Shown one piece after another: positions 62,123-64,000 of a DNA stretch of 64,000 nucleotides. The stretch is from Mycobacterium sp. IS-836 (GTDB lineage Bacteria; Actinomycetota; Actinomycetes; Mycobacteriales; Mycobacteriaceae): the NCBI RefSeq assembly GCF_001954275.1, contig NZ_MBEU01000062.1:145958-209957 (forward strand). The letters are read 5' to 3'. The number at the start of each line of letters is the position of its first letter. Position 1 is the stretch's first letter. The notes beneath the pieces are model-generated. The model had not been told where the DNA came from. It searched no databases and saw only the letters and a list, made by a program, of their open reading frames with translations. A program made the translations under genes and the position numbers.

Positions 62123-62169
62123 CGGTCGGGAATACCGCAATCCGGTGCGGCGAAACGCAACTAGCGGAT

Positions 62170-64000
62170 TTACCAGTGCACTCCGGGCACCAATCGCACC
62201 AGCCGCTTGACCGGGCGGGGCGTCCGGACGCCGCGGGCGACTGCCCGCGCCGGGCGCTTCGGCTTGCGGCGGGCCGGCGTGGCCGCGCCCGGGTCGGTGG
62301 GCAGCCCGCGGGCCGCGGCCGAATCCGGGTAGCCCAGGTAGAGCTGATGCAGGATCCGCCGCGACAGCCTCGGTGTGAAGTAGTTGCCGACCTCGGCCAG
62401 CGTGCCCATCGGGGTGTCGATGCGGGCCGGTTTCTCCACCAGCCCGCGCACCACCATCGCCGCGGCGCGCTCGGGGCTGATCGGCGGGACCGGGTTGAGC
62501 CGCTGCGACGGCACGATCATGGGCGTGCGGACCAGCGGCATATGGATGTTGGTGAACGTGATGTGGTCGGACAGCGTCTCCGTCGCGACGACATCGGCGA
62601 ACGCGTCCAGCGCGGCCTTGGTGGGCAGGTACGAACTGTATTTCGGATTGCGGGCCTGCACACCGGCGCTCGACACGTTGACGACGTGCCCGAACCGGCG
62701 TTCGCGCCAGTGCGGCAGCAGCGCCAGCACCATCCGCACCGCGCCGAAGTAGTTGACCGCCATCACCCGTTCGTAGTCGTGCATGCGGTCCGTCGCGTTG
62801 ACCACCGAGCGCCGGATCGACCGGCCGGCGTTGTTCACCAGGTAGTCGACGTGGCCGAAGCGGCCCAGGATGTCCTTGACGGTGTGCTCGACCGAGGTGG
62901 AGTCGGTGACGTCGCAGGTGAACGCGAACGCCCGGCCGCCGTTGGCGCGGATCTCGGCCACCAGCTGATCCAGCGCGTCGGCGTTGCGGGCCAGCGCGAA
63001 AACCGTCGCGCCCTTTTCCGCGACGGCGATGGCCGACGCGCGGCCGATGCCGCTCGATGCGCCGGTGATGATGACGTGCCGGCCCTGCAGCGGTCCCGCC
63101 GGGTCGTCGCGCCGTGCGCGGTCGGGGTCGAGGTGCTCGGCCCAGTACCGCCACAGCTTGGGGGCGTAGCTCGCGAACTCGGGGACCTCGATGTCGGTGC
63201 CGCGCAACGCTTTCCGGGTCTCGTCGCTGACGAAAACTGGCTTCAGGTCGACGACGTCGAGGATCTCGGCGGGAATCCCCAGCTGGGTGGCCGCCATGTT
63301 GCGCAGCCATTTGGCGCGCCCACTGGCCTTCAGCACCGGCGCCGCCACCGAGCCGGGCAGCGACCCGCGCAGCGGGGGCAGCCCGGCCGCCTTGGCGACG
63401 CCGCGGTAGATGCCGCGCAGCCCAATGGTTTTCGGCGCGGTGAGGTGGAAGGTCTGCCCGTCTCGACCGTCGGCGTGCATGAGGGCGACCAGCGCGTCGG
63501 CCACGTAGTCGACCGGGACGATGTTGGTGCGCCCGGTGTCGGGCAGCAGGATCGGCGTCAACTTGGGAAGGCGGGCCAGCATGGACAATATTCCGAAGAA
63601 GTAGTAGGGCCCGTCGACCTTGTCCATCTCGCCGGTGCGCGAATCGCCGACCACCACCGCGGGCCGGTAGATGCGGTAGCGCAGCCCGGGCGCCGAGCGC
63701 ACCAGCGACTCGGCCTCGAACTTGGTTTGGTGATACGGCGTCGGCAACTGCTGGCCGACGTCGAAGTCGTCCTCGGTGTACTCGCCGGCGAAGTCGCCGG
63801 CCACGGCGATCGACGACACGTGATGAAGCGTGGCGCCCAGTCGCTGCGCCAGCTCGATGACGGCGCGGGTTCCCTCCACGTTGGCGGCCCGCTGCGCGGC
63901 CTCGCCGGCGGTGAGGTCGTAGATCGCCGCGCAGTGGGGGGAGCGGGCGAAACCACTGGTCGGCGAGCTTCCGGAGCTGGCACTCAGCGACGAGACCGTG
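62170..64000 (-). CDS. acrA1: AcrA1-like two-domain fatty acyl-CoA reductase, 5' end beyond the window
   Basis: The frame runs from the right edge to TAG-type stop at 62170. The N-terminal domain is an extended SDR/epimerase (HCAAIYDLTAGEAAQRAANV, VEGTRAVIELAQRLGATLHH, and the catalytic YHQTKFEAE). The C-terminal domain is a classical SDR (GRHVIITGASSGIGRASAIA, VNNAGRSIRRSVVN, SSYLPTKAALDAFADVVATE). This is the fused acyl-CoA reductase seen in Rv3391, making fatty aldehydes or alcohols for wax esters. About 600 residues are visible of roughly 650. In the last 90 bases the reading before HCAAIYD (Ser-rich) does not resemble the family, and a frame shift there is possible. Confidence 0.85.
   Translation of the reverse strand, partial: TVSSLSASSGSSPTSGFARSPHCAAIYDLTAGEAAQRAANVEGTRAVIELAQRLGATLHHVSSIAVAGDFAGEYTEDDFDVGQQLPTPYHQTKFEAESLVRSAPGLRYRIYRPAVVVGDSRTGEMDKVDGPYYFFGILSMLARLPKLTPILLPDTGRTNIVPVDYVADALVALMHADGRDGQTFHLTAPKTIGLRGIYRGVAKAAGLPPLRGSLPGSVAAPVLKASGRAKWLRNMAATQLGIPAEILDVVDLKPVFVSDETRKALRGTDIEVPEFASYAPKLWRYWAEHLDPDRARRDDPAGPLQGRHVIITGASSGIGRASAIAVAEKGATVFALARNADALDQLVAEIRANGGRAFAFTCDVTDSTSVEHTVKDILGRFGHVDYLVNNAGRSIRRSVVNATDRMHDYERVMAVNYFGAVRMVLALLPHWRERRFGHVVNVSSAGVQARNPKYSSYLPTKAALDAFADVVATETLSDHITFTNIHMPLVRTPMIVPSQRLNPVPPISPERAAAMVVRGLVEKPARIDTPMGTLAEVGNYFTPRLSRRILHQLYLGYPDSAAARGLPTDPGAATPARRKPKRPARAVARGVRTPRPVKRLVRLVPGVHW

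Noticed and set aside
61382..63310. 642-codon minus-strand ORF covering the dioxygenase and part of acrA1
   Set aside because: Only the part from 62122 down has dioxygenase motifs; the upstream half is a wrong-frame reading of the AcrA1-like gene.

Overview
The window is high-GC actinobacterial DNA and is almost certainly chromosomal sequence of a slow-growing Mycobacterium. The gene order from glmS to whiB3/sigD, guaB2-guaB3-choD, guaA-imuA'-imuB-iunH and acrA1 matches, from memory, the M. tuberculosis interval Rv3436c-Rv3391 read in reverse. The PPE protein, the MmpS/MmpL pair, WhiB3, a second GroEL and a RsdA-type anti-sigma factor all support this. The species cannot be fixed from the window. 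A non-tuberculous species is likely, because several M. tuberculosis genes of the interval (cmaA1, idsA1, phyA and the block between gadB and alr) are absent and an accessory block of roughly 18 kb is present.

Layout. (1) 1-1256: a hydrolase cut by the left edge, a 51-codon ORF and an AT-richer intergenic region with a strong palindrome. (2) 1257-14806: a plus-strand housekeeping run with glmS, a frameshifted DUF4436-like gene, a rhomboid-like membrane protein, nnr, gadB, alr, a hydrolase, the t6A genes tsaE-tsaB-rimI-tsaD (overlapping starts and stops) and groES-groEL1 behind a CIRCE element. (3) 14960-19454: a cupin, a SodC-like lipoprotein that has lost metal ligands, a LysR/SnoaL divergent pair, a hemerythrin/Rieske pair and whiB3. 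(4) 19810-28824: a Rv3415c-like protein, sigD-rsdA, guaB2-guaB3, choD, and the Rv3406/Rv3405c-like dioxygenase/TetR pair with two palindromic operators. (5) 28829-31941: a GH65 phosphorylase plus beta-phosphoglucomutase-like hydrolase operon.

(6) 31942-50155 is accessory. It holds a methyltransferase remnant, a His-rich PPE gene with a Zur-like box, and a seven-gene operon (MFS exporter, two methyltransferases, alpha/beta hydrolase, two paralogous small membrane proteins, a Rossmann protein) opposite an HxlR regulator. These are followed by a TetR/flavin monooxygenase pair, an SDR-SDR-TetR operon divergent from mmpS-mmpL-SRPBCC, and a P450/TetR pair. Almost every divergent promoter here has a palindromic operator, so the block looks like a series of small, separately regulated redox and efflux modules. 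(7) 50194-64000: guaA, a secreted protein, the SOS mutasome genes imuA'-imuB behind a perfect LexA box, a lactate oxidation pair (lactate 2-monooxygenase-like and D-lactate dehydrogenase-like), an enolase-superfamily enzyme, iunH, a 2OG-Fe dioxygenase, and a two-domain AcrA1-type reductase cut by the right edge.

Functionally the conserved parts cover amino-sugar and GMP synthesis, tRNA t6A modification, proteostasis, envelope building and redox/stress regulation. I saw no tRNA, rRNA, insertion sequence, CRISPR array or phage gene.
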